Shown here one piece after another: positions 49,262 to 62,600 of a DNA stretch of 64,000 bases (positions are counted from its first letter, which is position 1; the number at the start of each line of letters is the position of its first letter). Under the pieces are notes generated by a model. That model was not told the DNA's origin and ran no database searches. It worked only from the letters and a program-made list of their open reading frames with translations. A program made the position numbers and the translations under genes. The stretch comes from Agarophyton chilense (lineage: Eukaryota; Rhodophyta; Florideophyceae; Gracilariales; Gracilariaceae), in assembly GCA_030374765.1 (NCBI GenBank), contig JARGXX010000117.1, forward strand, positions 558,001 through 622,000, read 5' to 3'.

Positions 49262-52200
49262 TTAGAAATGGGATGTGCCCATGAGCCCGACTATCGAGGA
49301 GTCGATCTCCCTGGGGAGTGGTAATCGCATGCGTCGATGATATCGCACGAGCTGCGAACGGGGGATATGAGCTATAGGTTCCCACGTATCCGCTTCCGGA
49401 GGAAAACCGTACCAACGGACTCGATACAGTAGTCCTCTAGTATCTTTATGCTCGCCATGATCACATATGCGATCCATAACATATTCCTGGGCGTTCCCCA
49501 ATGCTTTCACTGTTTACGCGAGACTCCTGGTAACACGTTGGAAATGCCTTAGGGCTGACCCAAGCGTCTCTGTGTTAGCAGTGTTAGCGTCGCTAAGCGT
49601 TCGGTCGTCGACTAACCGTCGTTCTGCCCGCAGGGGCACTGTACTCATTCCTTGAGAACCTTTCTCAGATAAAGAGCTATCCTGTTTTCCAGGTTCCATA
49701 GAAGCGTAATTCTTGCCACTTCTCAATTCCATTCGTGGATGAACTTTCTTCGGTTTATCCGATTCTGACAGCTGTTCAGTGGACGATGGTGCTTGCACCA
49801 CGACAGGAGGCGACACCTCTTCTTCTTCCTACCCACGGGGGATGGGAGCCGATATCGGCGGAACAGCGAGTGGCGCGTGCCCTGACGGTTCAGCCTGAAG
49901 CGGCAACGGCGAGTTTTCGCGTGTACTCGTTTCCCAGTCCTTGGGGCCAAAGTCCAAAACATCTTTCCTGCTTTCAGGTTCCATTTCTGTACTTACGGGT
50001 GTGCGCGTGCCACGGGGCATATCCCGATACTTCGGAAGCTGTCCGTGATTGGCGTATGCAACCGCCGGCGGTGGGAGATCAGGAGCTTTCTCCTCCGCTC
50101 GGGCCATTGGTGGCGGTTCACTCTCCCCAGAGTCACTTGGTCTTTTGCCTTGACGTTCCGTCGCACTTGCCTCCTTAGTTCTACCAGATACCTGGACTTC
50201 CACTTTCTGGTCAGTCGTGACTTCAACGCGATCGCGCGATACACGTTCAACGTCCTCACCTGTCTTGATGACCACTGTGTATTCATTAAGGTCCACCACT
50301 TTGAAAGGTCCAGCCGCTATCGGCAACAACTTCTGACGAGATTCTTCATGTTTGTCAGGTCTTTCGACTCGCACGAAGACGTGACCTTCTACTCGGATTG
50401 CCGGATTTCCTCTTCGCCTTCTGGCGTCATAGTTTCGCTTATAGCGAGCTTGCGTCTTTGGTAACTCCTTAGCAGCTTCTTCCGCTCTGGCCTTCAGGTC
50501 ATTCCTCCATTTCAGATGGTACTTAGCCGGGGTCGGCGCCTCCAATTCTGTCTCGTCGTCGAGCGCAACCGGTAAAGCCGGAGGGTTACGTGAGAGCAAG
50601 AGGTCGAACGGTGCCGTCTTTGTAGAGGTATGCACTTTCGTATTGTACGCGTAGCACAGAGTATCTGTAAACATGTCCCATTCTTTCGGGTGGTCCGCGA
50701 TGTAGTGTCGTAATGCTGCTATCAGCGTGCGGTTGAAACGCTCCACCTGACCGTTTCATTGCGGATGATAGGTCGTGGTAAACACGTTTCGAATGCCCAT
50801 ATTGCGGCCAACATTCTGAAAGAACTTCGAAACGAATTGCTTCCCATTATCTGATAACAGAACTTCTGGTGGTCCGTATATAAATACAAATTGTTTGATA
50901 AACGCCTGTGCGATTACGGCTGCAGTTATCCGCTTCAGCGGCACAGTCCACACTAGCTTCGAGAAGCAGTCGGTGATTACCAATAGATAGCGATAACCTT
51001 GCTTTGAGTGAATCAATTCCCCTAGGATGTCGATACTGACGTATTGTAAAGGCGCTTTCGCCTGGAATAACTTCATCGGTTTCCGCTTCCTGTAAAGCTT
51101 CACGCGCTTCTTCGCACATGTTGTACACAACCTCACTGTAGCATGGCAGTCCATTGCCAAAGTAGGCCAGTAAAAATCTCGTCTTAGAGTCATGAACAAC
51201 TTCGTTCCTCCTGAATGACCAGACAGCCTGCTGTAGTGTGCCAGATGGAGTACTCAACTCTTCAAGACGTGTGGAATCACGATTTGATCATGCTTTTCGA
51301 CATTTCTTAACAGTATTCCTCGTGAATCGAATGAAAAGGGAAGCTCCTCCCCCCCGTTAAGACGAGAGCGTATCGACGCACAAAACATATCGGCGTGTTG
51401 CTCATTGAGGAGCTCAGTGCACGAGATTCGCTCGAGTTGAACTGAAGAGTCAGTGTCTGCTAATGCAAGGAACGGTTCTGCATCCGAATAATAACCAAGG
51501 GTCTCTTGTTTATCTTCTTCAAAAGATGGTGAATGGGTCTCCATGTAGAAGCAAGGTATCTCTTCATCGATTTCGCTTTGGGTTTCGCTCAGTGTTTTGA
51601 GTCGCGATAGCGCGTCAGCTTGGCCATTGGCCAATCCCTTCTTATACTTCACTTCGAAATCGAATTCAGAAAGGCGTAAGCGCCATCGTGTGAGACGACC
51701 AGACGGGTCTGTAATGGACAGTAACCATCGTAGAGACGAATGAACCGTGTTGAAGGTAAAACGTTCTCGTTGGAGATATGGTCGCAATGAGGTTAGAGCC
51801 CAAACGACTGCAAGGCATTCTTTTTCTGAAACTGAATACCTCTTCTCAGCTGCGTTCAGCGATCTTGACCAGTAACCAATGGGTTTGCGTTCACCATCAG
51901 GGTGTGTTTGAAAAAGGGCACACCCTACTTGTTACTCGCTAGAGTCGGTATCCACTGAGTATGGCAGGTTGGGGATGGGCAGCGCCAAGACTGGGGCTGT
52001 AATAATCTTTGTCTTCAGCGTGTCGAACGCTTCCGCTTCAGCTTGTCTGAATTGTTCCAGCTGTATTTGGTTGTCCTTTACGCAGCTTCGCAATGAGCGG
52101 TGCCGCTATATGCGAGTATCGCAGCACGAATCGTCGGTAGAAGTTGCACAAGCAGAGGAAAGAACGCCATTGCTTCTGTGCCGACGGAGGTTGTACTTCG

Positions 52201-53984
52201 CGGAGAGCCGCTGTTTGTGCCTCTTGAATGGCAAGCTCTCCCGGCTTGATCACATGTCCTAAGTACCGGACGGTGCCAGCGAACCATTCGCATTTGTTGA
52301 ACTTCAAGGTGATACCTGCTCTCTGTAGTTCATTGAGGATCTCCTCGACATGCCGTAAATGGCTTTCCACATCCTTGGAAAAGATGATCAAATCGTCCAA
52401 ATAGACTAAACAAGTCTTCCATTTGTATCTTGAGAGCAAGATGTCCAGAGTACGCTGGAAAGTAGCCGGTGCATTCGTTAAGCCAAAGGGCATCCTTTTG
52501 AAACGGTAGAGACCGGCGTGACACGCAAATGCGGTTTTATCTTGGTATTCTTCCGCTACAGGCACCTGCCAGTAGCCAGAGTTGGCGTCCAACGTGGTGA
52601 ACAGATTCGCTTCTCCTAAGCTGTCAATACATTCGTCCATTCGAAGCAACGGGTATGTATCTCGAACTGTAACTGCGTTCAGTGTTCGATAATCGATACA
52701 GAATCGTAAATAACCATCAGGTTTTGGAACCAGCACCACTGGAGAGGCCCAAGCAGATTGAGCTGCTTCGATTACTCCTTCTTCCAGCATTTTGCTGACA
52801 TTCTCCTCCTCGATTTGGCGGGTTTCGGGTCCCGCTCTGTAGGGTGGTTGGGAGATGGGTCGTGACCCTGGGACCAAATCAATGTGGTGTTCCGTAGCGG
52901 AGATCTCTCCTAGTTTTCCACTCCACATGGATGTATACTTCTTCAGCATAGACCTGATATTCGTTCTGTAGTATTCCGACACATGTGCTAAGTCTAGCTC
53001 ATCGACCAGGCTCTCTGGATCCTTTGCCGTTTGCAATTGATCTCCAGACGGAGTTTGCAGTTCTTCGTCTGTGCCACCGACATGGGTTAATCCCAATACT
53101 TCTGCAGTAGAAATATGAGTAGGGACCACCACTGTGGAATGTGGCAAAGCTGTTGCAACAACCTGATTCTTCGGTATCTGATAATCAATATCGGTGAAGT
53201 TACTCACTAGTATCCAAAAGGGGCTACTAGGATCAACCTGATCAATGCCGTTAGCGACTAGCAGTCTTCGGGATTCGTACATCCGAGTATTCGGTTGAAT
53301 TACCACGAGTCCGTGTCGTTCTGTTCTTACTTGAACCCAAGTGTGGGTTTGCGCCTTCAGCATGGCACTCTTCGCTACTCGAATCCTCGGCGAGACACGT
53401 CCTCGGGATATCCCGTATTCCATAGATGGTGGAAGTAGAGGTGCTTCAGAGCAACGACGCATTGGCTTGCGAAAAATTGGTACCATTGATCCATCATATA
53501 GTTCCACTAGTTTTCTTCGCGTGCGAATGGCTTCGACAAACTTGTCGCAATAATCACATCCCAGTACCACTGGTGCAGCTAACTTCTTACGAACTATGAA
53601 CTCGACTAGGACTACAAAGCATCCCAAACGCACCACGAGTCGAACTGTTCCCAGTGTCTTCACAGCATTTTTGTTGGCATCCCGGATGTCCGGTAAAGGA
53701 CCGTATCGAATACGTTCTAATTCAGCAGAATCGAGCTCCGATTACCGTATAAAGGTCGGACCAGCACCTGTGTCCAAGATAGTCAATCGACGAGATAACA
53801 GATTCCTGTTAGAGTCGATTTCGGCATAGACCTTATAGTTTCTTTTAGACATTACCATGAGGTAACTTTCCCGTTTTGACGGACAAGTATAATGTCTCCA
53901 AGGACGATGTAGCTCACAGTCAAACTGTACTCGCTTTCCGTCCGGCGGATTGATTCCGTACGGCGGAAATTTGGGAGGCCTCAA
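49262..53984 (-). pseudogene. pol: Pol of element B (protease, RT, RNase H, integrase, chromodomain), broken
   Basis: Protease: SRRLTILDTGAGPTFIR, then a stop at 53742. RT within 53663-52038: NLFTTLDANSGYWQVPV, YRFKRMPFGLTNAPATFQRT and the catalytic CLVYLDDLIIFSKD. A frameshift and a stop follow in the RNase H region (LRPYLQRERFTFNTVHSSLRW, with Val where Asp is usual). Integrase: RRDFYWPTLAMDCHATVRLC, VSIDILGELIHSKQGYRYL, LLSDNGKQFVSKFF, then TTYHPQ, a TGA, and NGQVERFNRTLI. The C-terminus carries a chromodomain (YVMDRICDHGEHKDTRGLLY, then VRWYGFPPEADTWEP). The chromodomain marks it as a chromovirus. At least four breaks make it non-functional as it stands. Confidence 0.88.
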
Positions 53985-54256
53985 GAGAATCTTGGGCTTT
54001 CAAGCGCGGGAGCAGGGAGGCGAGCTCTCCCTGGTCAGCACTACGGGATCGACTAGTGCGGACCGCATAGGGGCTCCCTCACTTAGTTTTCCGGTTGCAC
54101 CGGCTTATTCGCCTCAAAGGCGCCCCTTCCTACCGAGGTTCCGGGTTGTAACACTTCAGCATTCTGAGCAACCGGCTTTTCCGTCCGGCGCATAGGTGTC
54201 TGAGAAAACCAACTTTTGGCTTTCCAATACATGCCCGCCGGTACGCGGCTCCTTTC

Positions 54257-56302
54257 CTATTCTGAGAGTGCTTCATATTTCGTCATGATACGACTCAGAT
54301 CCTTTGCAGGAAGCGTGCATTCTGCACTCAACTGGTGTTTTCCATAACATGAATAACATATCAAACCGTCACGATGGTTTGTCAACATAGGTTGTGAACG
54401 GTATGCCGTGCGAGTATCCACCCATCCCGGTTTCCCGTTCTTAAAACCTCCTTGTGGAGGCACCGTGTAGGAACGGTACATAGGGCGACGGCCCTCCATA
54501 TCCATTAGGGCTTCCTCGTCCTGAGACTCCGAGTGTGGGAGATCCACTGTATGTACAGAAGAGACCGTATATTCCATTAAATGGACCGCCTCCTCATGCG
54601 AGTCACTCCCTTTGGGTGCCAACGACGATTCTCGTGAGTGCACTGGAGATTCCAGATGTAGCAGGTTCCTGCGCTGATTAACTCTGGCGGAGATCTTCTC
54701 CTTACCCATTGAGGTTCCAAAAGCCACTGAACGACGGGGGCTACCATGCGCTCTGGCCGCGTCTCCTTCAGCTTTCGCAAACTGAACTAACTCCAAAAAG
54801 GAGATTCTTCCATGCTTCTCTCGATATTGAGCTACCAACTACTTGATGCCCGGGTCCAGCCCGTCGATGTACAAGGTAATCTTGTCCTCCGTCGAGTGGA
54901 CGTTTCCACAGCGGACTGAAGCTTTGCTAAGCCTTGAGCTGTACTCAGCTTCGCCCTCCTCAGGCTTTTGGGTCACATCCCTTAGGTCCAGGATCGCCTG
55001 ACGTATCGCATTTGATGTCGCGTAACTGCGCAGCAAATACTGCACCGCCTCTGGCCATGAGGTAACGCCGACTTCATCGGCTGTCAATGATCCTCATACG
55101 GAACGATATTGCTCTAAGGCAAAATCCTTCAGGAAGTGTGGTGAAGACACAAATTCCTGTGGTTCACTCATCTCTAGAGTGTCTGCTTCGGCAACAAATC
55201 GAGTGAGAAACTCGATAAAGAGAATGGGGGCTTTCCCATCAAATGTTAAATCACTAAGGCCGATCTTCAATCGTTTGATGTGATCCTTCACCTTCGAGGT
55301 TTCGCGTCCTGAGCGCTTCTTGCTCTTCACCTTCAGACCGTAGTACCTCTAATTCAGGACCTTCCGTTAAAGCGGATTCGTGCATGGGAGGACCTTCAGT
55401 ACTCTGTAAGGTGCGCCTTTTTATCTCATCAACCACGAAGACGTGTTCTTCTTCCGGGATCGGGACCTTCAATGACCATCATCACTGTCGTCGTCATCTG
55501 ACGTATCCGAATCATCAGAATCATCAGTACTGGAACTGAAACCCTCCGTACTTGACGATTCATCATTCGAATCACGTGCGGACATCCGCTTCTTACGTCG
55601 TGACTTCGACTTCTTCGAACGAGCTTCCTCCAAAGGAGCTCCCTCCTCTTCCAGCACGACTGGTTTAGCAGCAGTCTGCGCATGAACTGCCGCCTCCAGG
55701 CGTTCTAAACGAGGGTTAACTCGAGTGAGGACTTCCTCTACATCCACGGTTAAGCCGGGTAGCGCATCGGGCGTATTCCCGTACCTCTCCAGTAGATGGT
55801 TCAAATCCTCACGTAATGTTTTCACTGATGCAGAGACCTTCTTCCCATCGTCTTGACGAACGAGTGCTTGATGCGCACTGCGTAATTGTTCGACATCAGC
55901 GATAAGAGCAGCGATCTGCGATTCCAACGCATCCATGCGCACACGCGAAGCGCTTGACTCAGACTTGAGACGACGCACTTCCCTGCGCAAACCATCCTCT
56001 TCTTGAGGTCCGACGACCTTAGGGTCAACTACGGCTTCTGTGGTGGGCGTGACTGCCGCTGCCACAGGGGCCGGTACATCCGAGAGATCTCGTTCATCAT
56101 TCACCGAGCGTGAGCCCGACATCGCTTGACGATACAGCCGCTCTCCAGCTTCAAGAGATGAGGCGAACCTCGGTTTCGGGGGTGGTCCCGCAGGACCGAG
56201 GCGACCAGTACTCGACTGGATTCGGGTCTTCGGCATCTTAGACCAAACCTGAGTCCAGATGCGAACCAAATGGTGTCTTCGACTTCTCGACCACGTTTTC
56301 AA
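54257..56302 (-). pseudogene. gag: Gag of element B, broken
   Basis: The minus-strand frame from 56302 starts MKTWSRSRRHHLVRIWTQVW. It has a coiled-coil region (RMDALESQIAALIADVEQLR), a basic patch (SKKSKSRRKKRMS) and an Asp/Ser-rich stretch before a stop at 55469. Further pieces follow: DLTFDGKAPILFIEFLTRF (capsid-like), SWPEAVQYLLRSYATSNAIR, and a CCHC-like knuckle CYSCYGKHQLSAEC near the C-terminus. Stops at 55094 and 54839 and at least one frameshift break it. Confidence 0.8.
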
Positions 56303-56427
56303 CCACGATTAATTCGGCAATTGCCGGAGGTGGTTCGATAAACAATAATTGTAGTGATTCCACTTCTTCCAAGTATCAATATCGATTCCACGTTCCAGGA
56401 ACGAATTGTTCAGTGCAGCTGACCACA

Positions 56428-56449
56428 GTGGTTCTTAGTCGGGAGACCA
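56428..56449 (-). other. Primer-binding site of element B
   Basis: On the minus strand, two bases after the 5' LTR, TGGTCTCCCGACTAAGAACC appears; its reverse complement ends in ACCA like a mature tRNA 3' end. The first 13 bases match the interrupted primer-binding site of element X at 48185. The tRNA is not identified. Confidence 0.75.
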
Positions 56450-56451
56450 CT

Positions 56452-57167
56452 TGTAGTATCCGCTCTAACAGAGAGAGCAGACACCTGCCACAGCGTTCGG
56501 ACTGCCGATGAGTCGCTTGCGGCGAAGGAAAAGGGGTGGTAGAGCTACAACACCAGCGAGCTGGAAGTGGGGTGTAAGGCCACTACTCGCCAGTGAGGGT
56601 GAACAGTGCAACTGTAAAACGTTGATGGAACGTAGGTACGAGACGGCTCGTGAAGTGGTTGGGGGCTGACTATCTATTATATCTCGTCCAGATCTCCGGT
56701 TAAGGAATCCTAAGCGAGGAACAGAATAGTCATGATGCCCATGCTGTCTCCTTTACATGGAGTCGGCGCTCACCTCTGGTACACTATATACTGTGTACCA
56801 GGGTGAGTGCCCAAATATTTATTTAAATAATAACCAGTGGTCAGCCACTTAGCCAAACCACTGTATGGGTATGGTCCGTAATGGACGTCTAGCTACAAAG
56901 GGTAGTAAAGCACTCCCCGTGGATCGCCACTACATGCGCCGTTGACAATATTGCATTCCCCTAGGAAGGGTCGCAACTATGCGCGCGCCGCAGTAAGCCA
57001 CTCGACCCATGACGCCACGTGTTCCACTAAGATATTCTGCCTCTAGGCATCCTATGCGGGATGCCGTTTCATACCAAAATGCTGATGATAACACTCACTT
57101 ATGAGTTCCGACCGCGACTTCGCGAAAAACCAACCTATCGGATTCTCCGACATAGTAGAATACTACA
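56452..57167 (-). repeat. 5' LTR of element B (right copy)
   Basis: 716 bp, matching 48197-48912 with about 27 substitutions and no length change. It joins directly to the resumed sequence of element X, so an open plus-strand frame from MSSDRDF runs on into X by chance. Confidence 0.92.
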
Positions 57168-57303
57168 ACGACTTAGAGAGTTTTTTAGGTTTCGTCGTAC
57201 CTCCACGGTTCACACGAGATTCCGAGAAGGATGGGACGCTCGTACACCTAGTTGGTTTCAGGAAATCCCGCAAAGCAATACAGGATACCACTATTGGTCA
57301 CAA

Positions 57304-59628
57304 ATGGAACGACCTAAAAGGAATACGCGTGGTGCGAGCGCCCCGCCAAGCCATAACGGTTTTAAAGGAGCCTCATCGGCTCAACCGATTCTGGAAAACC
57401 CCGAGGAGTTGCTCCGGCACCCTCCGGACAAAACCTTAACGGTACATGGTCCGCTACCTACGGCAAAGGAACCTCAAAGAGAATTACCAATTGAGGTTAC
57501 AGCGTAAGATTTATGGCCTCAGCTTGAAGATCGAGCGAAAGCGCTCGTCACCCTTGCGGTCGACTATGCATTAACCTTAAAGGAGAAGTCCGATACCTGG
57601 GTGGTTCCGCCCTCAATTGACGTCGATGCATTTACCCGTATTTTGGTTGACCGAGCAGCTCAAGAGCTGTGGGACAGGATACCTGAAATGGTGAAACATT
57701 ATCTCTTTACAGATGCTAGGGAGCATGTTTACCGCGCAAGGCAAGACATTTGGGTTTCCGAGGGATTCGAAGAATCCCGACCTACACAGGTGAAAATCGC
57801 AAAGCGCATACCACAAAGGTTCCAAATAGGTCATTCCACCCATTCCAAACACTTACCTACAGATAGTGAGTATCTACAAGGTCCAAGGCATAGTCAAGAG
57901 GTCCCGGGGAAAGTAGATCCTCAAGACATCTTTCTGCCACCAATTACTGGTTTCGTTCAAAAGGATACCCATGGAGGTGGTCCCAAGTAGGAGTCGTCTG
58001 ACACGTTGGATGAGCGACGAAGAAACCGAAAAGGGAAGATGCGGAGGAAGAAGAGGGGAAAGAATAGAGAGGGGAAAGAATCGAGAGGATGATTCAGACC
58101 CCGACTCGTCAGACTCCAGTTCCGATACGAGTTCATCGTCGGATGATGACCGTAAAGGTAAGAAGAAGAAGAAACCAAACAGGGCGACGAAGAAGTCGTC
58201 GAAAAAGAACCGAAAGGGTAAAAAGCGATACAATGAGTGGCCCGACTCTGAGTCGGACACCGAAATGGACCTGGAGGTGGACCAATCGTTGAACGATATG
58301 TTCACCAAAGCGGTTGATTACAAAAACTATCGGTTTATCAACAAGTCGTCAGAATACACCCAAGAGATGGCTTAGAAGATTACTAAGCACCACAAGAAGC
58401 TCAGCTTCCTAATGGGTGACACAACCCTAACAGGTACGGATCCTATTGAAGTGATTGAGTTTCTACAGAAGTTCGAGCTGGCATGTGACCAAAATGGGTT
58501 TTCTGGGGGCGCTGCTATGTGGCTATTTCAGTTTTACCATAAAAGGACAAGCATACTACTTGCTGCAGGGTAAGCTCCGCAGCAATACCTTAGCGATGGA
58601 TGAGGATGGCACAGAGATGTTGGAGGCATACCCAGAAGTAGTCAATTTCCTTTTGGAAACATACGCCACCGATAAGGTTATCCAAGAGGCTTACTCGGAA
58701 GTCCTCGCTTACCATCAAAGGTCTGCGCAAACCGAATCGGAGTTTTCGCTCGCGCTTTGGAATCTGGCAACCCGTTTTGGTAATGTGTTCACTACCTCTA
58801 GGTTAAAGTCTCTATTCGCCGACAATGTCGAAAAAGGCGATCCGGTCCCAGGTATGCAATTACCTGGCCACTAACCGAAAGGTGGACTACAATGGGCTGG
58901 CTCAATACTCCCAGGGCCTTGGAGATACCCTTTGGCTGGGTAAAAGACCAGCCGTGCCTCCAAATTCGAAGGATAAATCGAAAAGGTCGGTCTTGGAAAT
59001 TGAAGACACCACAACCTCAGAGGGTAGCTGGAACATCGAAGTACCTACAGGGACCGCTATCCACTTGGTAGCGATCCAGGGGAGGTTCTCAAAACCTTCG
59101 ACGGTAGGAAATTGGTCGTCAACGCATACACCAAACTCGGTACAATCGCCGCCAAGTGCGATGAGCTCGCAGAGGATGCAGGGAGCGAGCTCCCATAACT
59201 CGCCACCCATATCCTACGCCACTGCTCCTACCAACCAGGTTTCGAAGCCCCCCTCAATGGTCACGCGAGACCCCCAAACTGGAGGCCTCGTTTGCTGGTT
59301 CTGTCTCGCGACAGAGCATTTGGCAAACAATTGCGCTATCTTACCTCCAGGGATGAGAGACCAGTTGATTCAGGCTCGCATGCAGAATCACCAACGCCTC
59401 TATCGGTCTTCAACGCAAGCACCGAATAGGTTCCAACCCCGTACACCGGTACAGTTCAATACCATCGAGGTAACACCAAACTTGGACTCAACCCCTCCCG
59501 TACAGGAGAAAAACACCGAGCGGTTGGCGTTATGGCAGAGCCTAACCTGCAATTGGAAGGCCAATCGATACCCAGAACCTTCAAAGTGGAAGAAAACACG
59601 TCACAACCAGTTCCGGTTTGTTATATGA
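57304..59628 (+). pseudogene. gag: Gag of element X, broken
   Basis: It begins MERPKRNTRGASAPPSHNGF and continues with AVDYALTLKEKSDTWVVPPS, with stops at 57505 and 57988 in this frame. It then moves to other frames: an Asp/Ser-rich then Lys-rich stretch (DSDPDSSDSSSDTSSSSDDD), a capsid-like segment (LTGTDPIEVIEFLQKFELAC), then VVNFLLETYATDKVIQEAYS, and finally a CCHC zinc knuckle (CWFCLATEHLANNC). At least three frameshifts and several stops are present. The layout parallels the gag of element B. Confidence 0.78.
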
Positions 59629-62600
59629 AGTACAACAACTATAAAGTACGTGCTTCAATGTGTGTCTCCGATCGCCTTGCGGTTCCGGTCATTTGCGTGT
59701 TGGATACGGGGCCGGCCCAAACGTGCTGAACTCCGGCGTCATACCTGAGGCGGTACTTCGGAACTTGAGCTGACCTCCCGACAACAACCCGCTGGTGGAT
59801 GCAAATGAGCGCCCATTAAACCTTCGAGGTATGCTCACCACTGTGGTGCAGCTCGGACACCTCATGGTAAGACTGCAATTCTTTGTTTCCGACCGTTTAC
59901 CGACAGACTGCCTACTAGGTACGAACTTCATTGACAGACATTCCAAAGCAATCCTTCCTGGTTCCCATACAGTCGCCCTACGTCAGGGGGGACGAATTGC
60001 CATTTTAGGTAATACGGAAACCAAACGGTGATGGTTCGTCAAACCGAAGAAGAGGATATCCACCAAAACGGTCTCCAACAAAGTGCGCATTACCAAACAG
60101 GTTGTTATCTCTTCAATGCACCAAATATTGATACCGGTGTCGTGTGCGACCCCCGGGCTGGTCATATTACAAAACCATCCAAGGTTAGCACATCAACATC
60201 TCACCTTGACGGCCAACGGGATTGTCGACAACATCCCAATTTAACCCTTTAAGGTGTGTCTCAGCAACTTCAGCAGTCATGACGTGAGGTTGCCGAAAAA
60301 TACCAATGTTGGCATCGCACTACCGGCACCACAAAGGGTCTTCACCGTAGCTCACACTGATCTCGGCGAGGTCGCCCTCGACAAGGAAGAAGGGTGCGCA
60401 CAAGCGTCCACAACCACAAAGTTATCGATAAATACCAACTTGGAAGCGAAAGTAACCGATAAGGCATCGGTAGACAAAGAAGAGAAACCGGACCCTGAGA
60501 GGCAATGGCAAAAAACAGTCCAGATAGGTGAAGAAATCGGCCAACTGCGGGGCCGTATTATCGACATTCTGTAGGAGTTCGAAACCATGTGGTCAGGCCA
60601 TCTGGGCCAGATTAAGGCCACACAGCATCGCATCGAGCTCCTCCCTGACTCGAAGCCGATTTACAAGCAACCATACCGAGCAGGTCCGAAGGCGAGTGAG
60701 ATAGAACTCAAAGAAGTGGAGCGAATGCTCCAAGAAGCGGTAATTGAACCAGCCAACTCAGATTGGGCTAGTCCCGTGGTTCTTGTTCAGAAGAAAGGGG
60801 ATAACCGTATAAGGTTTTGTGTGGACTACAGGAGGCTCAATGAGTGACCATCAGGGATTCGTACCCGATACCTAGAATGGATGAGTGCATCGACTCCTGG
60901 GGAGATGCGCAGATATTTACCACGTTGGATGCCAATTGTGGTAATTGGCAGGTACCCGTAGGTGAGGAAGATCGAGAAAAAACGACCTTCTCGTGCCATG
61001 CAGGTTTGTTTCGCTTCACGCGGATGCCGTTCGGGTCACGCAATGCTCCAGCCATCTATCAAAGGGCGCTGGACATCATCCTTTCGAAGGTTAAATGGAC
61101 AACCGCCTTGGTATACATCGATGATGTAATCATCTATTACAGATCGGTAGAAGACCATTTTGCACAAGTACGCACCGTACTAACCCTCCTAGCTGAGGCG
61201 GGGTGACGCTGAAGCTACGCAAATGCGTCTTCTTTACCAGAACGGTTGAATACCTGGGACACTTCATAGGCCCTGGTACCCTGGAGGTTGCGCGAAGCAA
61301 CATTAGAGCCGTACAGGAGGTCAAGTTGCCAAGATCCCAGACAGACGTACGATCCTTTATAGGTTTATGTCACGTCTATCGTCGCTTCGTGAAGGGATTC
61401 GCGAAAATAGCGGCTCCCCTCAACAAGAAGCTCCAGAAAGGCGAACCTGAACGGTTTGAGAATCTATCGAACGAAGAAATGGACACCTTTGAAGAATTGA
61501 AACGAGCGCTATTGTCGCCGCCAATCTTAGCGTTACCGAAAACAGGTCTACCATACACGCTGGATACAGATGCATTTCATACCCAAATTGGTTGTTGCCT
61601 CATGCAGGAGCAGCATAACGGAGACAAATTACCTATAGGATTCTGGAGCCGCACTATGAATGAGGCGGAGTGGAACTACACAGTAACCGAGAAGGAACGT
61701 CTAGCAGTAGTGTGGAGCATGTTGATGCTCAGTCCATACCTTTATGGTGAGCGTTTTACGTTGCGCGCGAACCACGACGCCTTAAGGTGGATCCTCGGAC
61801 TCGCAGATGCGGCTAGTAGACTTGCCCGTTGGAGGTTGAGACTCTCGGAGTTTGAATACGACTTACAGTACCGTCCTGGTATGAAGCACAACATAGCTGA
61901 CGCTTTGTCACGCTTAAACACCTCAGGGTTAGAGAAAGAACCAGTGGACGATGATATCCCTTGCTTTTCGGTGTCATCAAACCAAAATGGTACAGGCGAA
62001 CACCTAGAAGGATGTTGGGACTTACCTGAAGAAGATGCTTTGCAGAACACCGACATGGCAACGCAGATACTAACCCTAGAGAAAACGAACGTCATGCCCG
62101 TAACCTGAGAGGAATTTCTACGAGGACAGGCCCAGGATGCGTAATGCAGAACCCTGGCTGACCAAATTGGTTTCAAAAGATAACCGTTCGATGTGGACCA
62201 CAATGGGTATATCGTGAGAAGGTCAACCTTGGATGGTAGCCTTCAAAAGGTGGTTCTGAAGGCACTGCGCCCGACAGTCTTGTATCTCGGGCACTACCCG
62301 CGACTATCGGGACACCCCGGTGCCACCAGGATGTATTACACCTTGAGGCAACAGTTCTACTGGCCTCATATGGCCCATGATGTCTATACCTTTGTAGGTC
62401 AGTGCCAATCCTGTGTTCGTACCCGCGATGGTATTCGAAAGCATCAAAAATACCTCAAGCTGTTTCCAGCAGCGGATCCGCTGGAGTTTGTTGCGAAAGA
62501 CCTTCTAGGACAACTTCCCAAGACCAAGAACGTGTATCAGCACATTCTGGGGATAATTGACAGGTTCCCGAAGCTCACGAGAGCGATACCTTTAAAGGGT

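Larger units (their letters stand above)
48197..57167 (-). mobile_element. Chromodomain Ty3/gypsy element B, complete but decayed, nested in element X
   Basis: Two 716-bp LTRs (48197-48912 and 56452-57167) begin TGTAGTA and end TACTACA. They flank a minus-strand internal region with gag, protease, RT, RNase H, integrase and a chromodomain. The LTRs differ at about 27 positions (roughly 96% identical), so B is older than the element at 27.5 kb. Flanks are CCGAC on the left (48192-48196) and ACGAC on the right (57168-57172), a 5-bp target duplication with one change. Coding regions carry several stops and shifts. It is 8971 bp long. Confidence 0.9.

Noticed and set aside
48197..57167. Reading the 716-bp repeats as 5' ends of two tandem plus-strand elements
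   Set aside because: TG...CA ends with perfect 7-bp inverted termini, equal length, the minus-strand primer-binding site next to the right copy and the polypurine tract next to the left copy show that they are the LTRs of the minus-strand element B.
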